The notes under the pieces are model-generated. The model was not told where the DNA came from. It was given only the letters and a program-made list of their open reading frames with translations, and searched no databases. Both the position numbers and the translations under genes were made by a program. This document shows, one piece after another, positions 50,567-58,217 of a stretch of 64,000 nucleotides of DNA (the first letter of the stretch is position 1; each line of letters begins with the position of its first letter). Location of the stretch: the NCBI GenBank assembly GCA_964575845.1, contig CAZNSX010000001.1, forward strand, positions 62,001-126,000. The letters run 5' to 3'. This stretch comes from CAZNSX01 sp964575845. GTDB lineage: Bacteria; UBA8248; CAZNSX01.

Positions 50567-52207
50567 ATGAGCGAGCCGAAGGAAGGCCAGCTCAAGGCCG
50601 CAGGCTATGTCAGAGTCTCCTCCAAGGAGCAGACCGAAGGGGAGAGCCTCTCCACACAACGAGAGTCCATCAAGGGCTTCGTAAAGGCCCAAGGCTGGAA
50701 GCTCGCAGAGACAGGGATATATGCCGATGAGGGGATCTCGGGCGGGAGCGTGGAGAAGCGCCCCGGCCTCTTGCGGTGCCTGCACGACGGCCAGGACGGG
50801 AAGTTCGACGTGCTGGCCGTTCACAGGCTGTCCCGCTTCGGCCGGAACGCCCGTGAGCTTCTGAACAACCACGAGGAGCTTCAGAAAGTTGGCATTCAGT
50901 TACGCTCCATTTCCGAAGGGATCGACTTCGGCAACAAGTATGGTAAAGCCATGCTCGGGATGTTCGCAGTCATGGCCGAGCTCGAAAAGGATATAATCCG
51001 AGAAACCATGCTTGAGAATCGGGTTGCGAGAGCTAAGAAGGGCGCTCCCACCGTGGGCAAGCTCCCTTTCGGGAGGTCGTTCGATAGGCAGACTGGTAAG
51101 TGGTCCTTAGACGAGGAGGTGGCGCGGCTCCTGAGGTGGGCTGCGGGGGAGTATCTAGGAGGGGCTTCACTCCGTGACCTGTCCGAGACGCTTAGAACGA
51201 GGTACGGGCTGAAACTTTGCTATGAGCACTTAATTATCGTACTTACGCAACGCTGCGGGGACAGATGGGCGGTCAATTTCGATGGCGAAGAGCCTATCGA
51301 ATATGAGATACCCAGAATATTAGATGAGGACACCATCCGAAGGGTCAGAGAGCGGCTCGACCACAACAAGACTGCTAACCGAAAGGACGTGAGGCGCTAT
51401 GCCTTGACGGGATTCATCCGCTGCGAGATTTGTGGTAGGAGCTTGAGTGGCCAGACCCAGGTAAAACCTTGCGGCTCGGAATTTCGTTATTATAAGCACA
51501 AGGGCGGCAAGCATGAGACCTGTAAGGCTTTTATCTCGGTGCCGCTGAAGCAGATTGAAAATGCAGTTTTCAGAACCATCTTTGAGAACGTGGCCGATGT
51601 CCCGGCTTTCGAAAAAGCCATATCCGAGAGCCTACCCGATGAGAAGCTCCTTAAGTCCCTAGAGGCCAAGGTCAAGGCTGGAGAGAAGGAACTTAAGCGT
51701 ATCGAACGGGAACTCGGGAAGTTAGTCGATGCCGTCTTGAGCGGCCCGTTGCAAAGTGAAATTTTCAAGGAGTCGGTCAGGAGCAAGGAGAAGTCCCTTA
51801 TCGAGGCTAAAGCAAAAGCGACGGAGGAACTGGAAGAAGCACGGGCTAAGCTTCGCTCCATGCCCGACCTGGAGCGAGTTAGGCGGGAGGCCGAAGCCGT
51901 TCGGCGACGCCTGTTAGAGCACTTCAGCGGCGAGGAGCGGTTACAGGAAATGACCTTCGATGAGAAGAAGCAGCTTCTCCACTGGCTATTCGATGGCAAG
52001 GACCACGAGGGCAGACCGTACGGCATTTATGTCAATAAGAAGGGACGGGGCGCGGGGCAAAAGATAGACTGCTTTTTCTATGGCCAAATCATCACGGGAC
52101 TCAGGACGCTGAAAGGCGAGGACATCGATTATCAGGCCTGGGATGAGGATGAAGAAGAATATAAGACCACTAGGGATATCCACCTCTTACTGGACGGAGA
52201 GCTTTGA
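50567..52207 (+). CDS. Large serine recombinase (integrase of the element)
   Basis: Protein of 546 residues. Catalytic domain: AAGYVRVSSKEQTEGESLSTQ with the nucleophilic Ser near residue 18, VHRLSRFGRNARELL, and ELEKDIIRETMLENR. A Recombinase domain follows (KLPFGRSFDRQTGKW..ASLRDLSETL), then a zinc ribbon with CEICGRSLSGQ and later Cys, and a coiled coil at about residues 370-460. The last residues DIHLLLDGEL lie across attR: the final seven codons come from host DNA. In the circle the end would be DIHLLDNKTYTLQFNVRAVA. It should integrate and excise the element. Confidence 0.92.
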   Translation: MSEPKEGQLKAAGYVRVSSKEQTEGESLSTQRESIKGFVKAQGWKLAETGIYADEGISGGSVEKRPGLLRCLHDGQDGKFDVLAVHRLSRFGRNARELLNNHEELQKVGIQLRSISEGIDFGNKYGKAMLGMFAVMAELEKDIIRETMLENRVARAKKGAPTVGKLPFGRSFDRQTGKWSLDEEVARLLRWAAGEYLGGASLRDLSETLRTRYGLKLCYEHLIIVLTQRCGDRWAVNFDGEEPIEYEIPRILDEDTIRRVRERLDHNKTANRKDVRRYALTGFIRCEICGRSLSGQTQVKPCGSEFRYYKHKGGKHETCKAFISVPLKQIENAVFRTIFENVADVPAFEKAISESLPDEKLLKSLEAKVKAGEKELKRIERELGKLVDAVLSGPLQSEIFKESVRSKEKSLIEAKAKATEELEEARAKLRSMPDLERVRREAEAVRRRLLEHFSGEERLQEMTFDEKKQLLHWLFDGKDHEGRPYGIYVNKKGRGAGQKIDCFFYGQIITGLRTLKGEDIDYQAWDEDEEEYKTTRDIHLLLDGEL

Positions 52208-53081
52208 CGATGGGCGAAAGCTCCTCGGGGAGCTCAAGGAGCTCGGCCTCCCCGCAGTAGAGCTTGACTACAGGGTCAGCGAGAAGGCCTTCAGGCAAAT
52301 TGAACGTGAGCTCAAGCGGGGGCCTCTGCGGGTAATTACGGTACATAACTTCATGCCGGCTCCTCCGGGGACCGCTTATTGCCAGGGAGATGCCGATGCC
52401 CTGCTGCTCTCTTCCACAGATGGGGAAGAAAGGGAGAGGGCCGTCGCCTTGACGATGAGGACACTTGAGGTCGCGAGCGAGCTCGAAGCCGAGGCCCTTA
52501 TCCTGCATCTGGGCACCACCTCCATGGAGGATGTCAACGGGGAGCTCTTCGCCAAATATGAAAGGGGGGAGCTTGAAGGGGAAGAGGGAAAGGAATACCT
52601 GGAAAAACTCAAGGAGAAGCGCCGCGGCTACGGCGGCCCTCAATATGATGCCGTGCGCTTCAGCCTGGAGAAGCTGAACCGGAGGGCTGATAAGCTGGGG
52701 GTATTTCTGGGTATAGAGAACCGTTACTCCCTCCACCGCTTCCCGAGCTATAGCGAGGTGGACGCTCTTCTCACGGAGTTTAGGGGAAGCAGGATCGCCT
52801 ACTGGCATGATGTCGGCCACGCGACGGTCCACCACAACCTGGGCCTCTTGAGCCATGAGAGTGTTCTCGAGCGGTTCAGGGAGCGGATGATAGGAGTTCA
52901 CCTCCACGACTGCAAGGGCACCAAGGACCACTTGGCGCCGGGCATGGGCGAGGTGGATTTTGACATGATAAAGCGCTTCCTTGGGCCCGAGACCCTGAGG
53001 GTCGTGGAAGTGCATAAGGGAGCATCGAGGGAAGAGCTTCTTGAGGGTATAGCCCTCCTCGAGGAGAAGGGCCTGGCATAG
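52143..53081 (+). CDS. Sugar phosphate isomerase/epimerase-like TIM-barrel protein
   Basis: Protein of about 312 residues of the xylose-isomerase-like (AP endonuclease 2) barrel group: LGISTSYWTESFDDGRKLLGELKELGLPAVELDYRVSE at the start, VHNFMPAPP, LEAEALILHLGTTSM, LGVFLGIENRYSLHRFP, IAYWHDVGHATVHHN and IGVHLHDCKG (metal ligands Glu, Asp, His). The first 8-10 residues (MRMKKNIRP) are encoded by the element's end, in another frame of the integrase gene; the native start was MLGISTS at 38710. Catalytic substrate unknown. It belonged directly behind the cysteine-cluster gene of the aor operon. Confidence 0.85.
   Translation: MRMKKNIRPLGISTSYWTESFDDGRKLLGELKELGLPAVELDYRVSEKAFRQIERELKRGPLRVITVHNFMPAPPGTAYCQGDADALLLSSTDGEERERAVALTMRTLEVASELEAEALILHLGTTSMEDVNGELFAKYERGELEGEEGKEYLEKLKEKRRGYGGPQYDAVRFSLEKLNRRADKLGVFLGIENRYSLHRFPSYSEVDALLTEFRGSRIAYWHDVGHATVHHNLGLLSHESVLERFRERMIGVHLHDCKGTKDHLAPGMGEVDFDMIKRFLGPETLRVVEVHKGASREELLEGIALLEEKGLA
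52173..52189 (+). repeat. Putative attR core of the serine-integrase element
   Basis: GGGATATCCACCTC followed by T-TA, matching the site at 38716-38732. It lies in the overlap of the integrase 3' end and the host gene 5' end. Confidence 0.82.
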
Positions 53082-53092
53082 GAGGAGAGCTC

Positions 53093-53947
53093 ATGGGAGG
53101 GGCGAGGGCGCCCGTAGTTGATTTCCATATACACGTCTCACGAGAGGACCAGTCCACTCCCTGGTCCTTCGCGGAGATAATGAAGTTCAGGGGACCCGAG
53201 GACCCCCCCTACGAGGAGGTCCTCACTCCGAAGGGTTTGAGGCGCCTGCTGGATGAGGAGGGGGTTGATTTCGCGGTGGCTCTGGCCGAGCTCTCCCCCG
53301 TCACTACGGGGATGATCCCGAACGAATACGTGGCGGAGCTGGCCAGTCAGGTCCCCCGGCTCATCCCCTTCTGCAATATAAACCCTCACCTGACAACAGA
53401 GCCCGCCTCTGAGTTGAGGCGCCTTGTCGGGGAGTTCGGCTTCAGGGGACTCAAGCTTCACCCCTCCTACCAGCATTTCTATCCCAATGAGCCCCGCCTC
53501 TACCCGCTCTGGGCGGCGGCCGCCGAGCTTTCCCTTCCGGTGCTGGTGCACACGGGCTCCTCCACTTTCAAGGCCTCCTACATGAAATACTCCGACCCCC
53601 TGCATCTGGATGAGGTCGCGCGGGATTTTCCGGAGCTTCCCATCCTCATGGCCCACGGGGGAAGGGGCTTCTGGTATGACAGGGCTTTCTTCCTGGCGCA
53701 GCTCCACGAAAACCTTTACCTCGAGGTCTCGGGCCTTCCGCCTAAGAGGCTCCTGACCTATTTCCCCGAGCTAGAGAAGCTCTCGCGCAAGACGGTCTTC
53801 GGCTCCGACTGGCCCGGAGTGCCGGGCATCAGAAAAAACATCGAGGCTTTCAGAGCCTTGCCTCTCAGCGAGGAGGCCAAGGAGAGAATCCTGGGGGGGA
53901 ATGCGGCGAAGATACTGAAGCTCGCTCAGGAGAAACCTTCTTCCTGA
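53093..53947 (+). CDS. Amidohydrolase family protein (TIM-barrel metal hydrolase/decarboxylase)
   Basis: Protein of 284 residues: VVDFHIHVSRED near the N-terminus (HXH metal motif), FRGLKLHPSYQHFYPNEPRLYPLWAAA in the middle, LPVLVHTGSST, PILMAHGGRG and VFGSDWPGVPGIRKNIEAFRALPLSEEAKERILGGNAAKIL, the amidohydrolase-2 ending. ACMSD-type decarboxylases and lactone hydrolases share this fold, so the reaction is open. It lies 11 bp after the TIM-barrel gene. Confidence 0.87.
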   Translation: MGGARAPVVDFHIHVSREDQSTPWSFAEIMKFRGPEDPPYEEVLTPKGLRRLLDEEGVDFAVALAELSPVTTGMIPNEYVAELASQVPRLIPFCNINPHLTTEPASELRRLVGEFGFRGLKLHPSYQHFYPNEPRLYPLWAAAAELSLPVLVHTGSSTFKASYMKYSDPLHLDEVARDFPELPILMAHGGRGFWYDRAFFLAQLHENLYLEVSGLPPKRLLTYFPELEKLSRKTVFGSDWPGVPGIRKNIEAFRALPLSEEAKERILGGNAAKILKLAQEKPSS

Positions 53948-53967
53948 ATTCCGCGAAGGAGCTCACC

Positions 53968-54405
53968 ATGCTTGACCGATATTTTTTCGTGAACGAAAGG
54001 GACATCGAGAAGGTCGAGTACGTGCGGAAGGGTTCATCCCTCAAGATAGATATCCAGAAGGCTTTTGACCCCGAGGTGACGGGCACAAAGTGCGGCATCA
54101 TGGGCATCATGACCGTGCCGCCCGAGAGCGAGCGCATGGTTCCCCACTCGCACCAGGAGTATGAGGAGATAGAGTACGTGATAGAGGGTGAGGGGCTCGG
54201 CTATCTCGGCCCTTCGGATGGGGAGCTGAGGGAGGTTCCCGTCAGGGCGGGGGACTTCTTCTACTTTCCCGCAGGCTACGTGCACGCTTACCACAATACC
54301 GGGAAGGAGCCCCTGCGCGTCCTCTTCGCCTATTTTCCCGAGGCCTTCAAGGGGGCTCCCATGAGCGAGATATCCTCCCGCCTCACGAACGTACCCCTTA
54401 GGTAG
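53968..54405 (+). CDS. Cupin domain protein
   Basis: Protein of 145 residues. VPHSHQEYEEIEYVIEGEGLGYLG and VRAGDFFYFPAGYVHAYHNTGKEPLRVLFAYFP are the two cupin motifs, with the HxH...E and H metal ligands. It may be a small isomerase or dioxygenase. Last gene of the interrupted operon; its preceding ribosome site is GAAGGAG. Confidence 0.88.
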   Translation: MLDRYFFVNERDIEKVEYVRKGSSLKIDIQKAFDPEVTGTKCGIMGIMTVPPESERMVPHSHQEYEEIEYVIEGEGLGYLGPSDGELREVPVRAGDFFYFPAGYVHAYHNTGKEPLRVLFAYFPEAFKGAPMSEISSRLTNVPLR

Positions 54406-54479
54406 GCCAAGGACGAAGTTTCCCCTCGGGGAACTTCCCCGCCGGGCGGCTTGCCGCGGCTGGCCCAAAAACCCCTCCC

Positions 54480-55034
54480 TTAAGCCTCTTCACCCACCTC
54501 CTGCTTAATCCTCCGCGTGGACTCCCCTGAAGGAATGGCAGCCTGAGTGTCGGGCCGAGACTCCTGCGGGACCTCACACCGGCACCTCTTCGCCCACCAC
54601 CATTTATCAATGGAAAGCCTGCCCGCACCGGCGAAGAAGAGGACTAAGGCTCCTCCCAGAAGGGCCAGGTGCATCTCCACCCCGTGCCCTACCCCCGGCT
54701 TCAGGTACCAGCTTAGGAAAAACCCGTTCGGAAGGTGCACGGTAAAGATCGCCGTAAGTATGACGATTGAGAGGCCGAGGGAGGCCAGGCGGGTCAGGAG
54801 GCCTATGATCAGGGCTATGCCGCCGAAGAACTCGGTCACCATCGCCAGCACGGTGAGGGCGGCCGGAATGCCGAGTTCTGCGGAGAAAGTTTCGATGGTG
54901 CCAGAGAAGCCCAAGCCGCCCCAGACCCCGAAGAGCTTCTGTGCACCGTGGGCTATGAAGATAATCCCAATGGCGAGCCTCAGGGGGATGAGGGACCAGT
55001 GAGAGAGCTTTTCTTCAAAAAAGGTCCACAACAT
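54480..55034 (-). CDS. DoxX family membrane protein
   Basis: Protein of 184 residues with four membrane helices: LIPLRLAIGIIFIAHGAQKLFGVWGG (the DoxX signature), AALTVLAMVTEFFGGIALIIGLLTRLASLGLSIVILTAIFTVHLPNGFF and MHLALLGGALVLFFAGAGRLSID. ATG 55034 follows AAAGGAG; an in-frame start further upstream is unlikely. DoxX-type proteins are linked to quinone or thiol redox, but the role is not settled. The C-terminal 30 residues are polar and unconserved in character. Confidence 0.88.
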   Translation of the reverse strand: MLWTFFEEKLSHWSLIPLRLAIGIIFIAHGAQKLFGVWGGLGFSGTIETFSAELGIPAALTVLAMVTEFFGGIALIIGLLTRLASLGLSIVILTAIFTVHLPNGFFLSWYLKPGVGHGVEMHLALLGGALVLFFAGAGRLSIDKWWWAKRCRCEVPQESRPDTQAAIPSGESTRRIKQEVGEEA

Positions 55035-55339
55035 GGGGAGCTCCTTTCTCACATATATAGAAGGGGTGAAGTTAAACACCTTTCTTTCGATTTACAAATA
55101 CTAACAGGAGAAAGGCCTGATTTATTCGTACATTCAGGATTTTTCGCTTGACTTAATCTTTCTATAAGCCAAAATTAGCTCTGCCAGAACGGATTATCGG
55201 AAAATATGTGGCGCCATCTCCTTTGTTATACCTCCTCAATTGGGCTGACCTGCCAACTCAGCTCAGGGTTTCCGGGAGCCAGCACGCCGATCCTCCTTTG
55301 GCACACTCTCGCACTATTGTTCACAGGGGGGGCTTCCTG
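55035..55339. other. Divergent intergenic region, no gene seen
   Basis: Separates the leftward DoxX gene and the rightward octaheme cytochrome gene. The DNA from 55080 to 55210 is AT-rich and should hold promoters for both; no clear box pair is called. In-frame codons upstream of the cytochrome ATG show no protein-like character. Confidence 0.5.
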
Positions 55340-56809
55340 ATGGGGAGACCTCAAATTTTCTTTTTTGCGGTCCTTCTTTCCCTTCTGGGAGGGTCATCCT
55401 GGGCGCTTGAGGCCCCGGAGCTGGCGAGCCCAGAGACCAAAACCTGCATTGCCTGCCACAGGGTTTATACGCCGGGGATAGTCGGCGATTGGCTTGAGAG
55501 CAGACATTCGAAAGTTACCCCCTGGGCAGCTCTCAAGAAGCCCAAGCTGGAGAGAAGGGTCTCGGCCGAGGCCGTTCCCGAGACCCAGAGCAAGTTCGTC
55601 GTGGGATGCTTTGAGTGCCACGGTCAAAACCCCGAAGCCCACAAGGATAATTTCCAGCACATGGGCTTCAGGATTAACGTTGTCGTTTCTCCCGGTGACT
55701 GCAAGACCTGCCATCCGGCTGAGGTGAAGCAGTACAGCGGAAGCAAGAAGGCGCAGGCCAACCTCAATCTGATAAAGAATCCCGTGTATAGCCTTCTGGT
55801 CGATACCATCACCTCGCTCAAGGAGGCGGAGGGCTCAAAGGTTATCCAGAGAAGCCCCTCAGACTTCACCCGATGGGAGACCTGCCTTGCCTGTCACGGG
55901 ACAGAGGTCAGGGTGAGGGGGATGAAGAAGGTCGAGACTGAGATGGGGGTCATCGAGGTGCCCGACCTCGAGAACTGGCCCAACCAGGGAGTGGGTCGCA
56001 TAAACCCCGACGGCACCAGGGGAGCGTGCACCCCCTGCCACCCCAGGCACGCCTTTTCACTCCGGGATGCGCGCAGGCCCTACACCTGCAGCCAGTGCCA
56101 TCTTGACCCGGATGTGCCCGCCTGGGACGTCTACCACGAGAGCAAGCACGGCAATATCTTCGAGGCCAGGGGCGGAAACTGGAACTTCGACTCAGTGCCC
56201 TGGACCCTGGGCAAAGATTTCAAGGCCCCCACCTGCAGCACCTGCCATAATGCCCTCGTCGTGGACCCTCAAGGCACGGTCCTGGCCGAGAGAACGCACG
56301 ATTTCGGAGCGAGGCTCTGGGTTCGGCTCTTCGGTCTCATCTACTCACATCCCCAGCCCAAATCGGGCGCCACGTACGAGATCAGGAACCCTGACGGTCT
56401 CCCCCTTCCCACGACCTTCGATGGTCGCATCGCTTCGGAATACCTAATAGATGCGAAAGAGCAGGCCCGCCGCAAATCGGCCTTCCAGAAAATTTGCAAG
56501 GGCTGCCACAATACCGACTGGGTGCAGGGGCATTTTGAGAAGTTCGAGAATACCGTGCGGGAGACCGACAGGATGGTGCTCGCCGCGACCAAGCTCATGC
56601 TCAAGGCCTGGGAGACGGGCAAGGCGGATAAAGAAAACCCCTTCGATGAAGAGGTGGAGCAGCTCTGGATAAGACAATGGCTTTTCTATGCCAACTCCAT
56701 CCGCTACGCTTCAGCCATGACGGGCGCGCCCGATTATGCTACCTTTAAGCATGGCTGGTGGTATCTGACGGAAACTCTGCAGAAGCTGAAAGGAAAGCTG
56801 AAAGAGTAG
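55340..56809 (+). CDS. Octaheme c-type cytochrome, HAO-like family
   Basis: Exported protein of 489 residues with eight CXXCH motifs in order: CIACH, CFECH, CKTCH, CLACH, CTPCH, CSQCH, CSTCH and CKGCH. The signal peptide is FFFAVLLSLLGGSSWA. Eight hemes, the length, and the C-terminal helix region (RETDRMVLAATKLMLKAWE, FYANSIRYASAMTGAPDYATFKHGWWYLTETLQKLK) resemble the hydroxylamine oxidoreductase family, including the reductive epsilon-type members of anaerobes. Reaction could be nitrite or hydroxylamine reduction; no crosslinking Tyr can be judged by eye. A start at 55208 would precede the signal by 44 residues, so ATG 55340 is preferred. Confidence 0.82.
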   Translation: MGRPQIFFFAVLLSLLGGSSWALEAPELASPETKTCIACHRVYTPGIVGDWLESRHSKVTPWAALKKPKLERRVSAEAVPETQSKFVVGCFECHGQNPEAHKDNFQHMGFRINVVVSPGDCKTCHPAEVKQYSGSKKAQANLNLIKNPVYSLLVDTITSLKEAEGSKVIQRSPSDFTRWETCLACHGTEVRVRGMKKVETEMGVIEVPDLENWPNQGVGRINPDGTRGACTPCHPRHAFSLRDARRPYTCSQCHLDPDVPAWDVYHESKHGNIFEARGGNWNFDSVPWTLGKDFKAPTCSTCHNALVVDPQGTVLAERTHDFGARLWVRLFGLIYSHPQPKSGATYEIRNPDGLPLPTTFDGRIASEYLIDAKEQARRKSAFQKICKGCHNTDWVQGHFEKFENTVRETDRMVLAATKLMLKAWETGKADKENPFDEEVEQLWIRQWLFYANSIRYASAMTGAPDYATFKHGWWYLTETLQKLKGKLKE

Positions 56810-56871
56810 GGAAGGTTTTTCGGGGATTTCTTGGTACCGAGTCCTGAACCTCAAGTTTGGAGGAGAGTCGC

Positions 56872-57300
56872 ATGAGCCGGGAAAAGATTATCGAGGCACT
56901 CAACAAGGACAGGGCCGATGAGCTTGCGGCCATAATCCAGTACATGAAACATCACTATGAGGCCGAGGGCCTCGAGAGCCCCGAGATCATCGACATCTTT
57001 AAGTCCACAGCCATAGACGAGATGGGCCATGCCGAGAAGCTCGGGGAGAGGATAGTCTATCTTGGAGGGGAACCCACGAAACAGCCTTCGCCCATCAAGA
57101 CTGGCGGAGACCTCAAGAAGATGGTCAAAGATGACCTCGACAACGAGAATGCGGCCATTAAGCAGTACCGGGAGCACATAAAGCTGTGTGCCGAGCTGGA
57201 AGACCCGGTAACCAGGCTCATGCTCGAGCAGATCCTCTCTGACGAGGAAGGCCATGCCGATACGTGGGAGACGATTCTAAGTATAAGGAAAAAACCGTAA
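56872..57300 (+). CDS. Ferritin-like diiron protein (bacterioferritin-type)
   Basis: Protein of 142 residues, a four-helix bundle with paired metal motifs: ADELAAIIQYMKHHYEAEG, IDEMGHAEKLGERIVYLGG (EXXH), LDNENAAIKQYREHIKLC and ILSDEEGHADTWE (EXXH). This pattern belongs to bacterioferritin and related iron-storage or DNA-protection proteins. ATG 56872 follows GGAGGAG. It precedes a predicted peroxide-reducing selenoprotein, which fits an oxidative-stress context. Confidence 0.88.
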   Translation: MSREKIIEALNKDRADELAAIIQYMKHHYEAEGLESPEIIDIFKSTAIDEMGHAEKLGERIVYLGGEPTKQPSPIKTGGDLKKMVKDDLDNENAAIKQYREHIKLCAELEDPVTRLMLEQILSDEEGHADTWETILSIRKKP

Positions 57301-57364
57301 GATAATCTCTCCTGAGAGGCCGCGGGTGGGGGAAAACCGTAATTGGCTGGCGGAGGGAAGGGAG

Positions 57365-57655
57365 ATGCCTGGTCGGGACGCATTTCTCTTGCCTTCGATA
57401 GTCATCATCCTGGTGGCCGTCACCCGGGCTATTATTATCCTTCCACCTCAAGCCTACACCGAGGTCGAGGGGCCCTGGGACCGGGAACTCTCTTCCAGCT
57501 GCTTGCGGGTCACGCCCGCGGCGGCCCGTGCGAAGGGATGCGTCTCGTGGCATACGGGAATCGAGGTGATAAGCGACCTCATGTAGCCCTTCCTTCTTGG
57601 CATGGCGGGAGGGAAGGGAGGATGCGAGTGCGCGGTCATGAGGGGAGCACCATAA
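57365..57655 (+). pseudogene. Decayed N-terminal part of a multiheme cytochrome
   Basis: A frame from ATG 57365 starts with a membrane segment (FLLPSIVIILVAVTRAIIILP) and PPQAYTEVEGPWDREL, then reads RAKGCVSWHTGIEVISDLM, an in-frame TAG at 57584, and PFLLGMAGGKGGCECAVMRG before TAA. In related cytochromes KGCVSCHXGIE and ECAVCHEG would be heme sites. Here one Cys is Trp, the second motif has lost residues, and a CAG-to-TAG change fits the stop. So it is a relic between the ferritin-like gene and the selenoprotein gene. Confidence 0.6.
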
Positions 57656-57656
57656 G

Positions 57657-58190
57657 ATGTTAGAGGAAAAAGGCCTTTCTCGGCTTTCTCTCCTTCTGGG
57701 CTTCCTTATCTTCTTGGCGGCCCTGGGGGGAGGGCACTCCTCTGCGCGACCGCCCTCTTTAGGGGAGAAGGCGCCCGACTTCAACCTTCAGGGCTTCCAC
57801 CTCGGCTCTTATCTAAATAAGGCCCATGTCGTCCTGGTTTTTTTCCGGGGCTACTTCTGAAGAGAATGTCAGGAGCAGCTGGTTCAGCTGCAGAAGAGCC
57901 TCCCGGAGTTCGAGCGGCTTGGGGCTCAGCTAGCAGCCGTGAGCATGGACAATCCGATCACAATGAAAAAGATGGTCAAGAACATGGGGCTGACCTTCCC
58001 CGTGGTCTCCGACATGGCGAGGCGCATCACCAAACTCTATGATGTCTACCGTCCCGAGCGGCGAATCTCTAAGCCCGCGACCTTCATCATTGACAGGCAG
58101 GGCATCACAAGGTATGTGCACATAGGCAAGAACCGTAAAGATCTGGCCCCCGTATCCGAGATACTGGATACTCTCCGACAGATGAATTAA
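57657..58190 (+). CDS. Selenocysteine-containing peroxiredoxin/thioredoxin-fold protein, second copy (TGA read as Sec)
   Basis: Exported protein of 177 residues if the TGA at 57858-57860 is selenocysteine (residue 68). Signal-like LSLLLGFLIFLAALGGGHSSA, then PSLGEKAPDFNLQGFHLGSY, VVLVFFRGYF, U-R-E-C-QEQLVQLQ, LTFPVVSDMARRITKLYDVY and KPATFIIDRQGITRYVHIG. Closely similar to the copy at 5307 along the whole length, with Sec at the same residue and the same UXXC motif. Its ATG lies 1 bp after the cytochrome relic. It is followed within 27 bp by the Sec-containing cytochrome gene, so the two products may share electrons. Confidence 0.85.
57875..57891 (+). promoter_or_regulatory. Putative bacterial SECIS hairpin
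   Basis: GCAGCT-GGTTC-AGCTGC, perfect 6-bp stem; the loop begins with GG and starts 20 nt after the TGA. Same stem and distance as in the first copy, with a changed loop. Confidence 0.75.
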
Positions 58191-58217
58191 TGGGCCCCGG
58201 AAGCCCCACATTCAGCG

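Larger units (their letters stand above)
38716..52189. mobile_element. Serine-integrase integrative element, about 13.5 kb
   Basis: Bounded by direct repeats GGGATATCCACCTC(C/T)TA at 38716 and 52173. The right end encodes a large serine recombinase reading through the repeat. Joining the outer flanks restores a host gene (MLGISTSYWTE...) in frame and its stop/start overlap with the preceding gene; joining the inner ends gives the recombinase a complete tail ending at 38780 with a terminator 11 bp further. The content differs from the surroundings: AT-rich cargo at 39.1-42.4 kb, broken methyltransferase pieces, XRE regulator, unknown genes, a polymerase-like protein. No conjugation or capsid genes were recognised, so it is either a mobilisable island or a non-structural satellite. 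Confidence 0.85.

Noticed and set aside
57584..57586. In-frame TAG in the cytochrome relic as a possible pyrrolysine codon
   Set aside because: The same short frame has also lost a heme Cys and part of a second heme motif, and CAG to TAG is a single change; decay explains it better.
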